Both the position numbers and the translations under genes were made by a program. The notes under the pieces are model-generated. The model saw only the letters and a program-made list of their open reading frames with translations. It was not told the origin of the DNA and ran no database searches. This document shows, piece after piece, positions 1-12,510 of a stretch of 64,000 nucleotides of DNA. The first letter of the stretch is position 1. The number at the start of each line of letters is the position of its first letter. Source of the DNA: Tretioscincus oriximinensis (Eukaryota > Chordata > Lepidosauria > Squamata > Gymnophthalmidae); assembly GCA_022410635.1 (NCBI GenBank), contig JAJVDF010000460.1, forward strand, positions 372,001 to 436,000. Reading direction: 5' to 3'.

Positions 1-787
1 TAAAGCTTGAATTGAGTTTGGAAACAGGTTTTCNACTTTGGTTGCTAAATTCAAGTTTAGAGTGTTGTTGATGAAGTTTCTTTAACCAAACATGTTTCTG
101 ATTTTTAGATGTCTTTGGGAAGTGAAAACAAAAGGTGCTGAAGCTGCTTTCTTAGTTTCCTGGGGAAGAACCAGAATGGCAGTCCTAGTTTAACGTTATA
201 TAAATACAAGATTGTCTCTGAACTTCTACTTAAATCACCTTTTCATGCTTTTTTGGAAAATATTTTTCATCTGGGCTATGAACTTATTCCTCTTTCCCAT
301 CTCAACCCCAAAATGTCTCATTACAGAGATGGCTTTTCCAGAGTTTATATACTGTATAGAAAGTGTTTTTAAAGACTATATAAGCAAAATCATTGTGTTT
401 GAGACATTTAGTTTGGAAATTTAAATCAAACATAGTAATGAATCTTTGGGCCTTAACAGGAGAACATTTTAGTTTCCAGGCTGTTTTTAGCTACTGCTGT
501 AGCTAAATGTTAAGTCACAAACCACAAAGTTTCAGCTCCTTTTTTGGTGCTCCCTCTGTGGGAATTGAAGGCATGCCATGTTCCTCAATTCTGTTATTCT
601 GTGACCCTGGGATGGTTTTAGTTGCTGACTTGGAACATTAAGTATCCTTCCAAGATAACTGTCTACAACGGAAAGTTTTATATTGGTGTATATCTCTTGG
701 TGCAGTGTTATAAAGTTGATATGTACCATTGGATAGCTTGAGGAGTATTAAGCTACAGTCCTGCACAAGGGCAATCTTTGGATCAAC
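1..787. other. Upstream region / possible 5' UTR of SLC4A7
   Basis: AT-rich sequence with no recognisable gene. An in-frame TAA at 749-751 lies just upstream of the ATG at 788, so the reading frame does not extend further 5' in this exon. No CpG-rich promoter is visible, so either this is a tissue-specific alternative promoter or the main promoter and 5' UTR lie before the window. Confidence 0.5.
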
Positions 788-823
788 ATGGAAGGAACAA
801 ATCAAGACAAGGAGCTAACACCT
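788..823 (+). CDS. SLC4A7: SLC4A7 exon 1, N-terminal 12 residues
   Basis: Encodes MEGTNQDKELTP and ends at a GTATGT donor (824) in phase 0. The ATG has A at -3 and G at +4, a good Kozak context, and an in-frame stop lies 39 bases upstream. Mammalian NBCn1 is known to have alternative short N-termini (11 and 16 residues) joined to the same DEEAVVD exon; this 12-residue start sits in the same place but its sequence is not conserved. It could be a lineage version of one of these or a distinct alternative first exon. Upstream exons could lie outside the window. Confidence 0.72.
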
Positions 824-1756
824 GTATGTAAATTCTTTTCCCCCAATATATATATTTATTTATCTCTCTAAAGCTTCTAGAACAGAGTTCATGATTTCTT
901 GGCATATTATATACTATTGTGGTGTGAGCAGATACTTATCTCTTGTGACTGTAATGAAATAAGTAATAGTGATTTCTGTGAAATGTTAGAAGGCTTACAT
1001 TTAAATACATTTTTGACAAATTTAGCCCCTTTTTCTTGTTGTATTGCCTGAATTGCAGCATTACATTATCTCAGTATTTGTTAAAACTGAGTTATATGAC
1101 TGGGATTAGATGGTATCTGAATTCTTAGTTTAAGATGCTATCATACAGTGTTTCAATCTCACCTCTAACCCAATGTAATTTGAACACAGCAGATGGTAAG
1201 ACTAGTGATAAAATTCCTTCAGAACAGTATATGTGTTTGCAGGAAAAATATGCTTTTTTCCCAACACTTTTTTGTACTTAACAAATATTAATATTAATAT
1301 TAAATTTAAGGAATTGTCACATGATTCTATCCTATTGTACTACTGGAATTCATATTTTACTATGTCTTCTAATCGAACTTTAATTTGCTGGTAATGCATG
1401 ATCTGTAATGCTTTTGGTATTTTACTAGTGTGCTCTAAACCTAGTGATTAAAATTGCCATTGAGATGGTACAGACTTATACACTTTGTAAAGAAAATTAC
1501 TTTGAATTTATTTAGAAGTGCAGAATGTATCTTTCAAGTCATATTTAGGTTACATGAATGGTTAACACAACATTCATATTAAGTCAGTTAATACACATTT
1601 TGATTGTAACACATTCAAAATAGTGTATGTTTTCAAATTTATTTTATGTAAAATAAATTTCATGGCTTTTATACCAGCAAAATGTAGAATCACAAGGGAC
1701 ATGAAATATTTAGGAATTAGTGGAATAAGGCCAACAGCGTTGCCAGAAATACTTCT

Positions 1757-2262
1757 CCCTTCCCCGTCCCCTTTTCTTCTCCTACCCCCTTCCCCTTCTC
1801 CTCCTTCCCCTTCTTCCTTTACCTCTTCTTCTTCCTCTTCCCCTTTTTCCTCCTTCCTCCTGTTCTTTTTCTTCTCTGCATCTTCTTTGTCCTGGTCTTT
1901 TTTTCTTCCTTTCCCCCCTCCCCCCAGGGCCGCCACCCTACCCCATCCCATTCTGACTCTTCCTCCTCTTCTCCCTCCTCTTCCCTCTCTTCCTTGCTCC
2001 TCCCCCTCCTCATCTGTTGGGCCACCAAAGCTCAGTAAGACAAAGCCAGTGACACCGGGCTGCTGTTCCTTCATTGGAACAGCCAAGGTACTGCTTAGAC
2101 TCGACTTCAATGAAGGAAGATTGAGGCAGCAGTGTTGCCTTCAGCTGGCTGGGCCTCAGTGACCCAATAGATAAGGTGGGGGGAGGAGCGAGGAGGGGAA
2201 GAGGAGAGGGGAAGAGTGGAGAGAGGAAAGGAAGGAGACAAAAAAGAAGAAGCCCTGTATCC
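1757..2262. repeat. Pyrimidine-rich/purine-rich foldback
   Basis: A CT-rich tract of about 250 bases (1757-2010) faces a purine-rich tract (2174-2262). At the inner edges the arms are clearly inverted: CCTCATCTGTTGGG at 2008-2021 pairs with CCCAATAGATAAGG at 2163-2176, and a second stem pairs 2060-2076 with 2108-2132. The apparent long ORFs on both strands are low complexity (Ser/Pro or Lys/Glu/Arg) and are not genes. Confidence 0.7.
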
Positions 2263-3666
2263 TGAGTTAATATTCAGGATAAGAAAAATAATATACGTAG
2301 GTTATTCTATAATATATTTTTTTTGTTGTAACTTCCATACCAGCCAGAACTTTCAGTGAAGGGTGGGATACATGTTTTGATAAATAAAATATGAATTTTG
2401 TCTATTCATTTTTTCCCACTCTTAACATCCAATGAGTGATGGCCCCTGTCCAAAGTCCTTAGCCAGAAGGACATGAACAGTTTTCCCATTTTTCTGATAT
2501 GATACATTTCTTGAGCAATGAGAGAATATACAATGACAGTTTGGGGGAATCAATGTTTTGTATGAGCGATAATTCTTTTGAGTGTGTTTGGTGCAATCTG
2601 TTTGAGTTGAAATGCATCAAAAGAAATAAGCAAGTCAGAGTATCGATATTTCCCTTGTTTAAATTATTTTCACAGTACTGCTTTCGCTGGTCATGTGTTT
2701 TGTTCAGAAACCAAAATTGAAGATGTGAGTATTCTATTAATTTGGTTCCAAACAGTTATACATACTGCCTTTTACTCAAAAGCTTTGAGCAAATTTGCAG
2801 TGGTGATCTCTGTTGGGTTGGACATACCCTTCCCTTCAGAAAATCAAATTGCTTTTCAGAGACTAGTGAATGTGCAGCACTAACTAGATGATCTGCCAGG
2901 ATAATGTGAGCATCTTAGAATCCTGAACCAATGGAGAGATAAGATGGAACTTTCACGATCATCTGAGTTGTTTCTGCCTTTGGGTTACTGTCAATTCTTT
3001 CCTAGTTTCTAATTTATTTCCCAAATATATAATTAAACATTTGCCATTAAAGTAAGAACTAAAACTTTGGCACACCACCTTAAGCCTAGGGCTTCCCCTG
3101 CTTTCGTGGTGAAGGTTTTTCTTTATTGTCTTCTCTGTAATTGAGATTTATTGTTCCTTATTCTTAAATTATTTGTTGGCTTCTAAGGATTTTTGTTTTT
3201 CCCACTTTAAATTAGGTTTCTTTATCATTTTGTGCTGCAGTCACGGAATGGTAATTCTTGCTTCTAAGATTGCATCCAGAGGTTCTTTGCCTATCCCTGT
3301 ATATTTAGATGTTCTGCATTTCAGCTTAGATATATATTTTCACAAAAATCAAATTATAGTGGAATACATTTGTCTGAATGCACATTATGTCTTATTTTTC
3401 TTGTCTTTATTTCTTGTTTATCTACTTGGTTTCTGAGATTCAAATTATACATTTTAGGGCTTTCCATGGAACTATAGACAATACATTGTTGAAATTTCTG
3501 TTCTATCTTCTGGAGTGAATATTGCTCACTAAGCAAAGGGTTAAGCTTCCTCTATGTAGGAATTTATTTGATTTATGCGCACAAATTGCTTCTGTGATTA
3601 GTGTTTGTGGTTTGAAAGTCCAGTGCTGCTAATATAGAAAGTTTTGAACTTACTTGTTTTATTAAT

Positions 3667-3770
3667 TACACTTCTATACCGTCCTATATGCAAAGGTCTC
3701 ATGGCAGTTAACAATAAAAAAGTCAACATATTAAAACCAAATTGTTATTATTTGCAGTGGGGAGCCTTAA
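3667..3770 (-). repeat. LINE/SINE 3'-tail fragment
   Basis: The CTATACCGTCCTATATG / GGTCTCATGGCAGTTAACAATAAA arrangement matches the TATA-CCGCCC...GGTCTCAGGGC tail of the SINE at 12.5 kb and the fragment at 14.08 kb, in the same orientation. Only the tail remains. Confidence 0.5.
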
Positions 3771-4250
3771 ATTGACTATTTAATGTCAGTTATCATTACA
3801 TTTGTGATAAAAAGGAAGTTATTCCTGGAGTGTGAATTACATTTGTAATTCTGTTGAAAAATATCATTGAGTTCAAATCTAGCAGGTATGTGGGGGTTTT
3901 TTTGGGGGGAAGGGCGTTGATCATTGAATTCTGCCTTTATTAAAATTGTATCTGGTGGATGAAAGATGCCTATGAATGAAATTAAACTGAGCTGAATTGG
4001 GGCAAATTTGAAGCTATGGTAAGGGTAATCTGAAAAATATACCCATTGCTAGAATTGCTTGAGAGTTCTTGATCAGAAGAAGCCCTTGTGTCAAAATTAT
4101 TGCTGCTCCATATTAATGAGAAGGAAAGGATGGGAGATTTATTCAGATTAAGTAGCTGAGCTGATTAAAGTGACAGAATCCAATATTTGTCCAATTGGAA
4201 AAAGAAAACCTTAAAACCTACACTGAGTTACCATGATAATACCATTACAA

Positions 4251-4322
4251 ACTTCTCATCTGTACATTTAATAAAAGACATTTGAGACTTCTCATCTATA
4301 CATTTAATAAAAGACATTTGGG
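4251..4322. repeat. 36-bp tandem duplication
   Basis: Two adjacent 36-base copies beginning ACTTCTCATCT (4251-4286 and 4287-4322) differ at two positions. A recent local duplication. Confidence 0.95.
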
Positions 4323-4350
4323 AAAGTACAAAGACGAATGACAAGGTTCA

Positions 4351-4495
4351 TAACTTTGGCAGCCTAAAGAGACCAAAGTCCTGGGTTAGAAACTGGCTAA
4401 AAGGACTAGAGGAAAGTAATAAATGGACAGTTCTCTAGGTGGAAAGATGTGAGAATACCTCAAGGTTCAGTACTGGGACCAGCACTTGGAGATGA
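4351..4495 (+). mobile_element. CR1-like LINE reverse transcriptase fragment
   Basis: One frame reads RNWLKGLEE upstream and then VRIPQGSVLGPALGDE, matching the (S)GVPQGSVLGPLLF block of CR1/L2-type reverse transcriptases. The rest of the ORF is missing or degenerate and is followed by purine-rich sequence. A dead fragment in sense orientation to SLC4A7. Confidence 0.75.
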
Positions 4496-6809
4496 AAGAA
4501 GGAAAGGAAGAATAAAAAAAAAGAATAGATGAAATGGAAGGGAAGGAAAATAATAAGAAAAAATAAATGATGATGGAAAAAAGTAATGAAAGAAGCTGCA
4601 AGTGAAAAAGGNATGGGAGGGTGCAAGGTGGGAACAAGGGGTGGAGGGGCTAGAGCCTGTTGCATTGGCTAATTCCATTTGTAGACAATAAATCAAGCAA
4701 GGTTTAGCTGAAAATTTGACTTGTAAACTGCCAAATTCCATTACATTTGTCAAGATCCATTTGACTTTTCAAGTTGGTCAATAACAGAATGGTTTAATTA
4801 TTTATTAAAATTTATGAAATTTGATTTAATTATTGAAAAAAGATTAAAATATTTGGTATACAATCATATCACTCTTGGTTAACTAAATGACAAGTATTTA
4901 TCATATATGTATTATCCCATCAAGACAAAATTGTATATGAAAGCATTATATTCTACTAAGACTGTTTTCATAATTCTGTTATTCTCCTTCCTATTAGGCT
5001 GTGGGATGTGGGGGGGATAGGGGTATGTAATGTTACGTTCACATTTATGTTTATTGTATTTTGTTCTCTACACTGTTTTTGTGCATTATTACCGTTTTTG
5101 TGCATTTGACTTTGACCTTTCTCAGTTTGGGGGAGATGTAGAGGTCCATAGTAGTTCATCCCTCTAGGAAATGGAATCCTTGGCTCCTTTTCTGCATCAT
5201 TCAAGTGTTTGTTCTCGTTCCCAGGGAAGTGACGTTTCTGTGCATCTTGCCTGTTTCTTGTGCTTCTGTGTGATGCTTTTTCTTTTCCACTGACATGATA
5301 ATAATAAACATGGAATGAAACATAATTGTGGCTGTAAATTGTCAATTTAAAGCTCCGCTCCTCCCCCTACAAATAAATATTGGTGATGAGTCTCCTGATG
5401 AGAGGCTGGGGTTTATTTCTGTTGCCACATGATGGAATACCAACACCTTATTGCCTCTTATTTGGAGACAGACATATTTCTAAGGTGGAAGTTACTTTTT
5501 GTAGTATAATCTGGAAGGCAATGAGTATGTTCCTTGGCACTGAAAATTCATGGTTATTCTGCTGTTCTCTGGAGGTCAGCCCTCTTTGCCCCTTAATCAG
5601 GGACAACCTCTTCCTACCATTTAAGTAGAAATTCAGATATGTTCACTCACTCATTGTGTTGAGGAAACACTAAAAGCAAAGGTTGTACTTGCACATGCAA
5701 ATTCTTCTGTCTGTGATGAAGTTTATATTTTAAAATTCCATTTGCTTGACGATGTTGTCACTTAGGTAAGATATAAAGTTATCTTACCAATATTGATGGA
5801 GAAATAACTGTTTAATTTTTGTTGACAAAATAAAACTTTAAGGAATTATAGCTATGGTAGCAAAAAAAATTCATATTCAACAGAGGGATCTTCCTATATT
5901 AAATAAATATATAAAATGAGATTGCAACACAACAGGAGATTTACAAGGACATGCATGCCTTTCTGTAATCTAATCTTCATAGACGCTCTGCTTTCTACAG
6001 GATAGAATTTGAAGGCCACTTCTCTGCTACAAGCTGGCACAGTTTTTCTCCCCCATTTCTGTCAATCAAGGCTAAGGACAGTAGACTTCAGGCATAACAT
6101 AAAAAACGTTGGAAATACCTTTCTACTAAATGAATCTGAACCAAAGCATCAAGACAATAACCATACAAGTATTTTATCAAATGTCATCTATCTAGAAATA
6201 TTTGACACATAAAATTTTAAGAAGTCCTAAACTTGGCCTGTGCACTTTTATATTATCTCTTTGTGCCAAACTCTGGTTCTAGTGGGGATTCATCTAGAGT
6301 TAGGAACAAGCAGCACTTCCTAAGTCCCATAACTATCGTAGATGCAGGATTATATTAAAAATCTACCATTTACCCCTTTTTTTCTAAATAACTTCTTTTG
6401 ATTGGTTTAGGGGAATTTAATGAAGTTCCAAATAGGAAAAAAAAATTAGTGTAAATTTACATTGTAGTTTTGTATTATCACTACGTATTGCTGTACAACT
6501 TTGGGGATCTTAAAATATGCTTCAGGAATTGTCAGTCGTCTGTAAAAGACTGCAAACTCACAAAGTAACAGGAAAAGATGAAAGAACTGAAGATTGTTCT
6601 TTCACACATATAGACTAAAAATCTATAGATAGATAGCTGTTAATGTGTTTCTATTCCATTCCTACTACCTTCAATTACATGTTATTGCAAGGGCATGAAA
6701 GGGCTGAATATTTATACTGAAATTTACATGGTGTACGTCTTGAGCCTTTTCTACAGTATCTTACACCAGATGATGTAACAGCTATGTTTATTATTATTTT
6801 TTATCCTAG

Positions 6810-6891
6810 GGTCATGATGAAGAAGCCGTTGTGGATACGGGGAAAATCAGTTCTACTATCAACACAAACTTTGAGAAAGAAGAACTAGAGA
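6810..6891 (+). CDS. SLC4A7: SLC4A7 exon 2
   Basis: Residues 13-40. Begins GHDEEAVVDTGK, the conserved DEEAVVD signature shared by SLC4A7, SLC4A8 and SLC4A10, and ends NFEKEELE plus the first base of a split Ser codon. Acceptor TCCTAG (6804-6809), donor AGTATGTA (exon ends 6891, phase 1). The joined codon with exon 3 restores ESHRAVYIGVH. Confidence 0.95.
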
Positions 6892-7099
6892 GTATGTATT
6901 TCAGTTAACTGGAGTATCAGTAGGCAAAGAAATAAAATCTCATAAAAACTGTTAAATTGTGTAAGGGGATAACTTTCATCCTTTAATCACCCTCAGTTCA
7001 AAGGTTGCTTTCTTATTCTTATAACAACTATCTAGAACTTAGATTCGACTTTTTTTATGTGTGTGTGTCCTACTCCTCGTTGGCTTCATGGTCAGTGCT

Positions 7100-7240
7100 G
7101 TGACTTTTTTTTTTTTTTACAAAGATGCAGAAGTGATTTGCCATTTCCTACAATCTACTTCTTTGGAAGGGCTGGGGATAGAACTGGCAATTCTCTGCTT
7201 TTCAGACATGCTGTTGTACCACTAAGCTGTAGCTTCAGCT
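7100..7240 (-). mobile_element. tRNA-derived SINE fragment
   Basis: On the minus strand it reads CAGCTTAGTGGTACAACAGC, with a downstream box resembling GGTTCNAATCC (CCAGTTCTATCCCCAGC). The phrases ATTTGCCATTTCCTAC and GGCTGGGGATAGAAC recur in similar order at 26.5 kb. Interrupted by a poly-T run. Confidence 0.55.
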
Positions 7241-7303
7241 GTGGGTTTTATCTATTTTTATCTTTCTTGGGTTTTAGCTATCAATGAATGATATAAAATT
7301 ACC

Positions 7304-7490
7304 TGACAAGGGGATATTGTAGTACTTTAGAGACTAACAAGAAAAAGGTAGGTGGCATGAGCTTTTGAAGACAGGTCTGCTTCATAAGATAAAGAAAATT
7401 GCTACTTCTCTAGCATCTGAAGTATAAAAGCTCATGCCACCTACGTTTTCTTGTTAGTCTCATGTGCTGTATGATCTCTTTGCTAGACTT
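7304..7490. mobile_element. Foldback (palindromic) element, copy 1
   Basis: The left arm GACTAACAAGAAAAAGGTAG, GTGGCATGAGCTTTT is mirrored by AAAAGCTCATGCCACCTACG, TTTTCTTGTTAGTC. This is the same family as the copies at 31.8, 33.7, 44.8 and 57.0 kb. Confidence 0.85.
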
Positions 7491-10400
7491 TCTGGATCCA
7501 AATTAACATAGCTATTTTGTTGAAATAAAATTATCTGGACATCCAGAGAAACATTGCACAGAGTAATCAGTTAATGGTGATCTAAATAAGGAGACATCAC
7601 TCTTAAAGACATAAATGTTCAAGTCTGATATTTAGGGCAGTCAATTTTTTTCTTCTTATTTCAACAGCAACATTTATTTTTGCAAATACAAAATTCAAGC
7701 ATTAGTTTTTATATTCAAGCGTGCATTTTTATGATATTGCAGTATTGCACTATAGTTAGGTTAATGCAAAGCTACAGTACTTGTCAGAGTTGTCAATTAT
7801 GTTCCTTTCTTTTGAACTTCAAACATTTGGGTGGTCCAGTTCCACTAGTTTTCAAAATAATCCCCAACATCATTTTCCATTTTAGAGAACAAATTGGGAA
7901 AATGAATTGTTCAATTGAGATGTCCTCTGGAAGGACTTTTAAGACTGTTAAAAGTAATGTCAAAGTAATATGAGTTGAGATCTTTTCTAATTTGCTAAAA
8001 TCTGAGAAAGCTTTTGGTTGCAGTCTGATAATGGCCATTTTTTTCAGTGAAATTCGATAGAGATCCTGGGAAATTTAATGTTTTGACAGTGCAAAATACC
8101 TGGAATTAACAAAATATATTGGGTTCTCCCTCCACTTGTCACAAAAATAGCTTTAGACTTTTAGTGGATAGTTGTCACAATAAGAAGTAGAAGATGTTAA
8201 CAAGACTATTTGAATAGCAATTACACAGTAGTTAATTGTGTATCAATAATAGACTTTCAGGCCAAGAGCTTTGAATTAGCTGCTCCTCTCCTTGTGGGTA
8301 CTTCTTTTAGAATCAAAATAATTATTTTACCATCAAAACATGAGGAATCAAAAGTATGAGTTTCGCCCTGCTGAGTTTAGTTTTAAGATAATGGAAATAC
8401 TAAATTTACTTTCCTATGCTGGTATCTCTTTAATGCTGGGATAGCATTAAATCATTATAAAGCTATCAGAACACAATGGGTTTTAGGGGTTACATTAGAT
8501 GTGTTCCTAAAACACATCACTATATTATAACAGTAAAAATATTTTATTGAGGCCTGTATGAACAGACCGTAAACTGCTGCTAGTTTTTTTTGCTCAAAAT
8601 CAGAACTCAGATTTGGGGACTGCAACTGGAGAAGAATTTGAGGAGAAGGAAACAAATGAACAGTGTATAGACTGTTAATAAACATATACTGTAAATGGCC
8701 CATAAAGAGAAAATCAAATTATTAACATAGAAGTTGTTAATGCATCCCACTCAGCATGGGAATTGAATACTATCTTGTCTGGACAATCTCTCTGCAGAAC
8801 CTGCAATAACCCCAGGGAAGGAGGTGGTGGCCTCTACTTGCACTAGAAAGATTGTAGCCCTTTGAACTTATCATTTAATTTTTAATTAATTTTAATTAAT
8901 TTTTTCTCTTCAAGGTGTTGTGTCTCCTTTTGCTGTTTTTCACGTCATGGTTAGGCAAATAAAAACTTATAAGGAGATGTGGTTGTTGAAATATGAGATC
9001 CATGTTTAAATTACTTAATAGCATTAGAATAGCATAATGCTATTTTGAGAATTTGGTGGCCATGTACTTGCTGTGGTGTGAAATTTGACTTTGGCTACAG
9101 CTTTGAGAAGAAAAAATTACTATGTTAGCTTTTGCATGGCATAATTCCAGATTTTCATCATATATTGTGGCATGCATATAATAGTTCTGCTATCTCTGGT
9201 ATAACATACTTCAAACAGAACAATCAAAGCAGACATCTACTGGAAGTCTGGATTTCTTTTTTCCATGTAACTAAACATATTTCATGCTAATTATAATTAA
9301 AACAAAGAAAAGCTTAAATGTTTTTATAGTGTCTAATATCACAACCCACAGTTGTGCTCATGTGCAGAAGATCGCTCAATCCTTTCCTACGTGTTCTGTA
9401 AAAGCAGGGCTTTATAGTTGATAGAATTGTAAAATCAAAACTAAAGATGATGTTGGCAGTGAGGAAAGGAATTCTGGTAGCTTGTCATTGCCTGGGCTAT
9501 TTGGTGCTAAAATTAATCCTGATATACAGCATTATTTATTTATTAATTCATTAATTTACTAGCGCAAAGCCTGGAAAAATGTGGACTTGGGAATACAAGG
9601 AGCAGAGCAGAGAACTGTTGGCTCTCTGCCACTGTGCTGGTAGTGGTGGATTTGGCTGGGCACCAGAAATTGCCTTCTAAGCCAATGAATGGCCAGGCAG
9701 CCTTCAGCTGTACCAAAGTTCTGAGCCCTGTCATTGGTTGGCAGACCCCGGAATGTTGGACTTGCCGATGCATGCTTTATTAATAGTAGAGATAGCAATT
9801 GTATCCCACTCTGTCTTCAAAAGTCATGGGAGAGCTCACAATCAAATAGCTGTAAAAGTAGTTAAAATGGAACACATGAATGATAATGTTTGCATGTTTT
9901 ATGTTTCTGATTAATGTAGGCTATCTTCAGTAGCGTTAGCAAAAATGTTTGCTTTACCTTACATATGTCAAGTTTTCAATTTATGCAGCCATTTTCTGTC
10001 TATGCAGGTTGCTAGACACAGAACTTAGATCTTTCTCAGATCCTCTTTAAAATTCCCAATCATGCCTAAGTCATTGTTAACACAAGGATAACGTTAGTAA
10101 GTTTGAAATAAGAAATCCCATAGTATATGTTTTTGTTACTTAAAATTAATACAGAATTACATTGTAAAGTGATTTTGCTCTCAGTTGTGTTCTGCTACTA
10201 AAATAACTGATCTTGAACTGTAACTCTGTCATTTTGTAAGTTGTAATACTGAAATGTTTGCATGGTATGTGATGCAACAGTGAAGGGAGTGAATTAAGTA
10301 GCGAACATCTTTTAAGAAATTTTAATATGACACCATTAATGACCTTAACTAATAAATACCATTTGTGGATTTTGTCAACTAAGCTTGGATAAAGTCATGT

Positions 10401-10799
10401 CTAATTAAACCAAACGGCTCTCTCTACAGCTAGGTGTGCTAAATTTAGTACTGTGCACTCTATTAGTTCAGTTGAGTTGTGGTTTAAACTAATTGTGTAA
10501 GAGGCTTTGTATAGGATTAGTATGCACAGTCACTATAGAGAGGTAGGGTTTCTGGAGGTCATTTAGCAATTTGCCTCTCTTGCGTGGTGCATTGAAAATC
10601 TACTGAAAAGCTTGAAATTTCAGGGGATTATTTTTATGAAATATACTATGTAATATGGGAGAGGGGGAATTGTTTGGAACATTTTAAATTTTAATATGTT
10701 TAACTGTATGTATAAAGAATTTTAATTTAAAAAAATCAGAGTCTTTCTTGTTTTATATAGACAGGTTCCCCAGGCAACTTCTTGTAAGCAGCAAAAATG

Positions 10800-10990
10800 T
10801 TTCGTGTGTGTGGGACTGGCCACAAATGGGCTAAGGGGCAGAAGAGGTTGATCTGCTGCTCAGATTATACTTCTGAGCAGGCCCCATTGCTAGCACACAG
10901 CTCTGTTTTACTTTTTTTACATTAGGGCTGCTCCTACTGCCAGCTTTGTGAAGCTGCTGTGCATCCTAGCTTTTATAAAAAGTCCTTGTC
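10800..10990. repeat. Dispersed repeat also found at 14.33-14.52 kb
   Basis: It shares in the same order GAGGTTG..CTGCTGCTC, TAGCAC, AGCTC, CCTACTGCCAGCTT, GAAGCTG and AGCTTTTATAA with 14330-14520. No coding capacity; class unknown. Confidence 0.6.
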
Positions 10991-11879
10991 ATCGTGAAAA
11001 AAATGTAGAAAAGCAGGCAAAAACCTAAAACAATAAAACAGGAAATGGGAATTCTGACTGGTAGTAAAGAAACAGGAAGCTGGCAGTTTGTTATTGTTTA
11101 CGTATGGCATTGTGTCTATCGATGCATATATACAGAGTGTTTTTGTACAAAATACCTTGACTTTGTAAGCTTAAAATACAAGTTTGCTTGCAAATGAAAC
11201 AAGGGCTTTATTTAAAGGAGGGCTTTATGACTTATTTTTAAAAAAATACTGTGATAAGGACCAGTTTATTTCAAACTTACATGCCTTGAATGTAAAAAGA
11301 ATTTTCCTAATGACTAGTTTAGTTTTACTTGTTAATAGATTTTTCAACAGCCCCATAAAGAAGATGCTCAGAATAGAATATGGATGAGAGAGAAAGATAG
11401 CTTAGTATATAAAGCTGTTTTCATTTCATTGAAGGTGTTTTATAAAGAAAAACCAAGTCCCTTGTAAGGTGCAAAAGACTTTTTTGAATGCTTTATGAAA
11501 CAATTGAGACAATCCTCTTATTTTGGCTGCAGAACAAGATAAGCTTTTTCTTCAATCCATCTTATTCTTGGCTGTCCCTATGCTTTTTGAAGCCTTGAAG
11601 AGTGCAATCTTGAGGGAAGTTCAAAATATTAGCTTTAACATAAATTAAAATGACTTTAATAATATTTATGTGTTGCACACTAAGTATTATACCAATTTAA
11701 CATCTCGCTGCTGTTTAGAAATTCGTTTGGATCAAATGGCATGCAGTCCGATTCAACAGGCTCCCCTTATATACTTATGTTTTTTAACTTTGTTACAGAA
11801 TTTACCATACAGTAGTATTTTTTGCATGAATACTGTGCAAAATTGTGACTTTTACTATATTACTTGAAGAACTGATATT

Positions 11880-12020
11880 ACAGATGAAACCCTGTTATAA
11901 AGAATCCCGATATAACAAAATTTGCAGTATAACAAACGAATTTGAAACTCTTGGCAGATTCATTTTGGGTTACAATGGGTTTCGTTGTAACAAAATTTTG
12001 CTTGGCCCTTTGGCATTTGT
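11880..12020. mobile_element. Possible pogo/Tigger-like fragment
   Basis: Repeated ATAACAAA-type motifs (CTGTTATAAAGAATCCCGATATAACAAA and GTTGTAACAAAATTTTG inverted) resemble the ends of pogo/Tigger DNA transposons (GTTATAACGAA). Degenerate, with boundaries not defined. Confidence 0.35.
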
Positions 12021-12257
12021 TATAATATATTCCAAATGAAAATATAAGTCAAATAAAAATAATTAAAAACTATTTTTATCCTGTTTTGGATAGAATACAA
12101 ACCTATTATTAAAATAGGATACAAATCTATTAAAAACCTGACATGGCTCAGGAAACTGTTCTCCTTTTATGCTGGAAATACCTGTGCTGGCAGTTAAGTT
12201 TTCAATAGGTGCCTAGAAACATAATATGACAGATTCTGTCTATTTCTTTTGTTTAAG

Positions 12258-12401
12258 GTCACAGAGCTGTGTATATTGGTGTTCATGTCCCATTTGGAAA
12301 ACAGGGTCGGCGACGTCACAGGCACCGTGGGCATAAACATCATAGACGAAGAAAAGAAAAGGAAACTGATAAAGACGATGGGCGAGAGTCTCCATCATAT
12401 G
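12258..12401 (+). CDS. SLC4A7: SLC4A7 exon 3, His/Arg-rich segment
   Basis: Residues 40-88. Reads SHRAVYIGVHVPFGKQ, then a strongly basic run RRRHRHRGHKHHRRRRK and then GRESPSY. The basic histidine-rich stretch is typical of the Na+-coupled SLC4 branch and is proposed in the family to be a regulatory, partly disordered part of the N-terminus. Acceptor TTTAAG, donor GGTGAGAA; phase 1 in and 1 out. Confidence 0.96.
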
Positions 12402-12510
12402 GTGAGAAGTGTTATTAGACAGTTACTCTCTTACTACATGGTGTGATTCATTGTACTGTTCTATATTACCTTCCATTGAGATGTACAATGTTTTAGATTT
12501 GAAACCAGTA

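Larger units (their letters stand above)
824..6809 (+). other. Intron 1
   Basis: AT-rich intron of 6.0 kb. It contains a pyrimidine/purine foldback near 1.75-2.26 kb, a LINE/SINE tail near 3.67 kb, a 36-bp tandem duplication at 4251-4322 and a CR1-like RT fragment near 4.35-4.5 kb. The ORFs here are chance or low complexity; no coding exon was recognised. Confidence 0.85.
6892..12257 (+). other. Intron 2
   Basis: AT-rich intron of 5.4 kb with a SINE fragment near 7.1 kb, a foldback element near 7.3-7.5 kb, unclassified sequence near 9.56-9.78 kb, a dispersed repeat at 10.8-10.99 kb (also at 14.3 kb) and a possible pogo-like fragment near 11.88-12.02 kb. Confidence 0.85.

Noticed and set aside
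1574..2162. Overlapping ORFs of 178-179 codons on both strands
   Set aside because: They come from the CT-rich/GA-rich tract; translations are low-complexity Ser/Pro or Lys/Glu/Arg with no domain.
4968..5345. 125-codon minus-strand ORF
   Set aside because: No recognisable motif, no splice or promoter context, inside intron 1; length is possible by chance.
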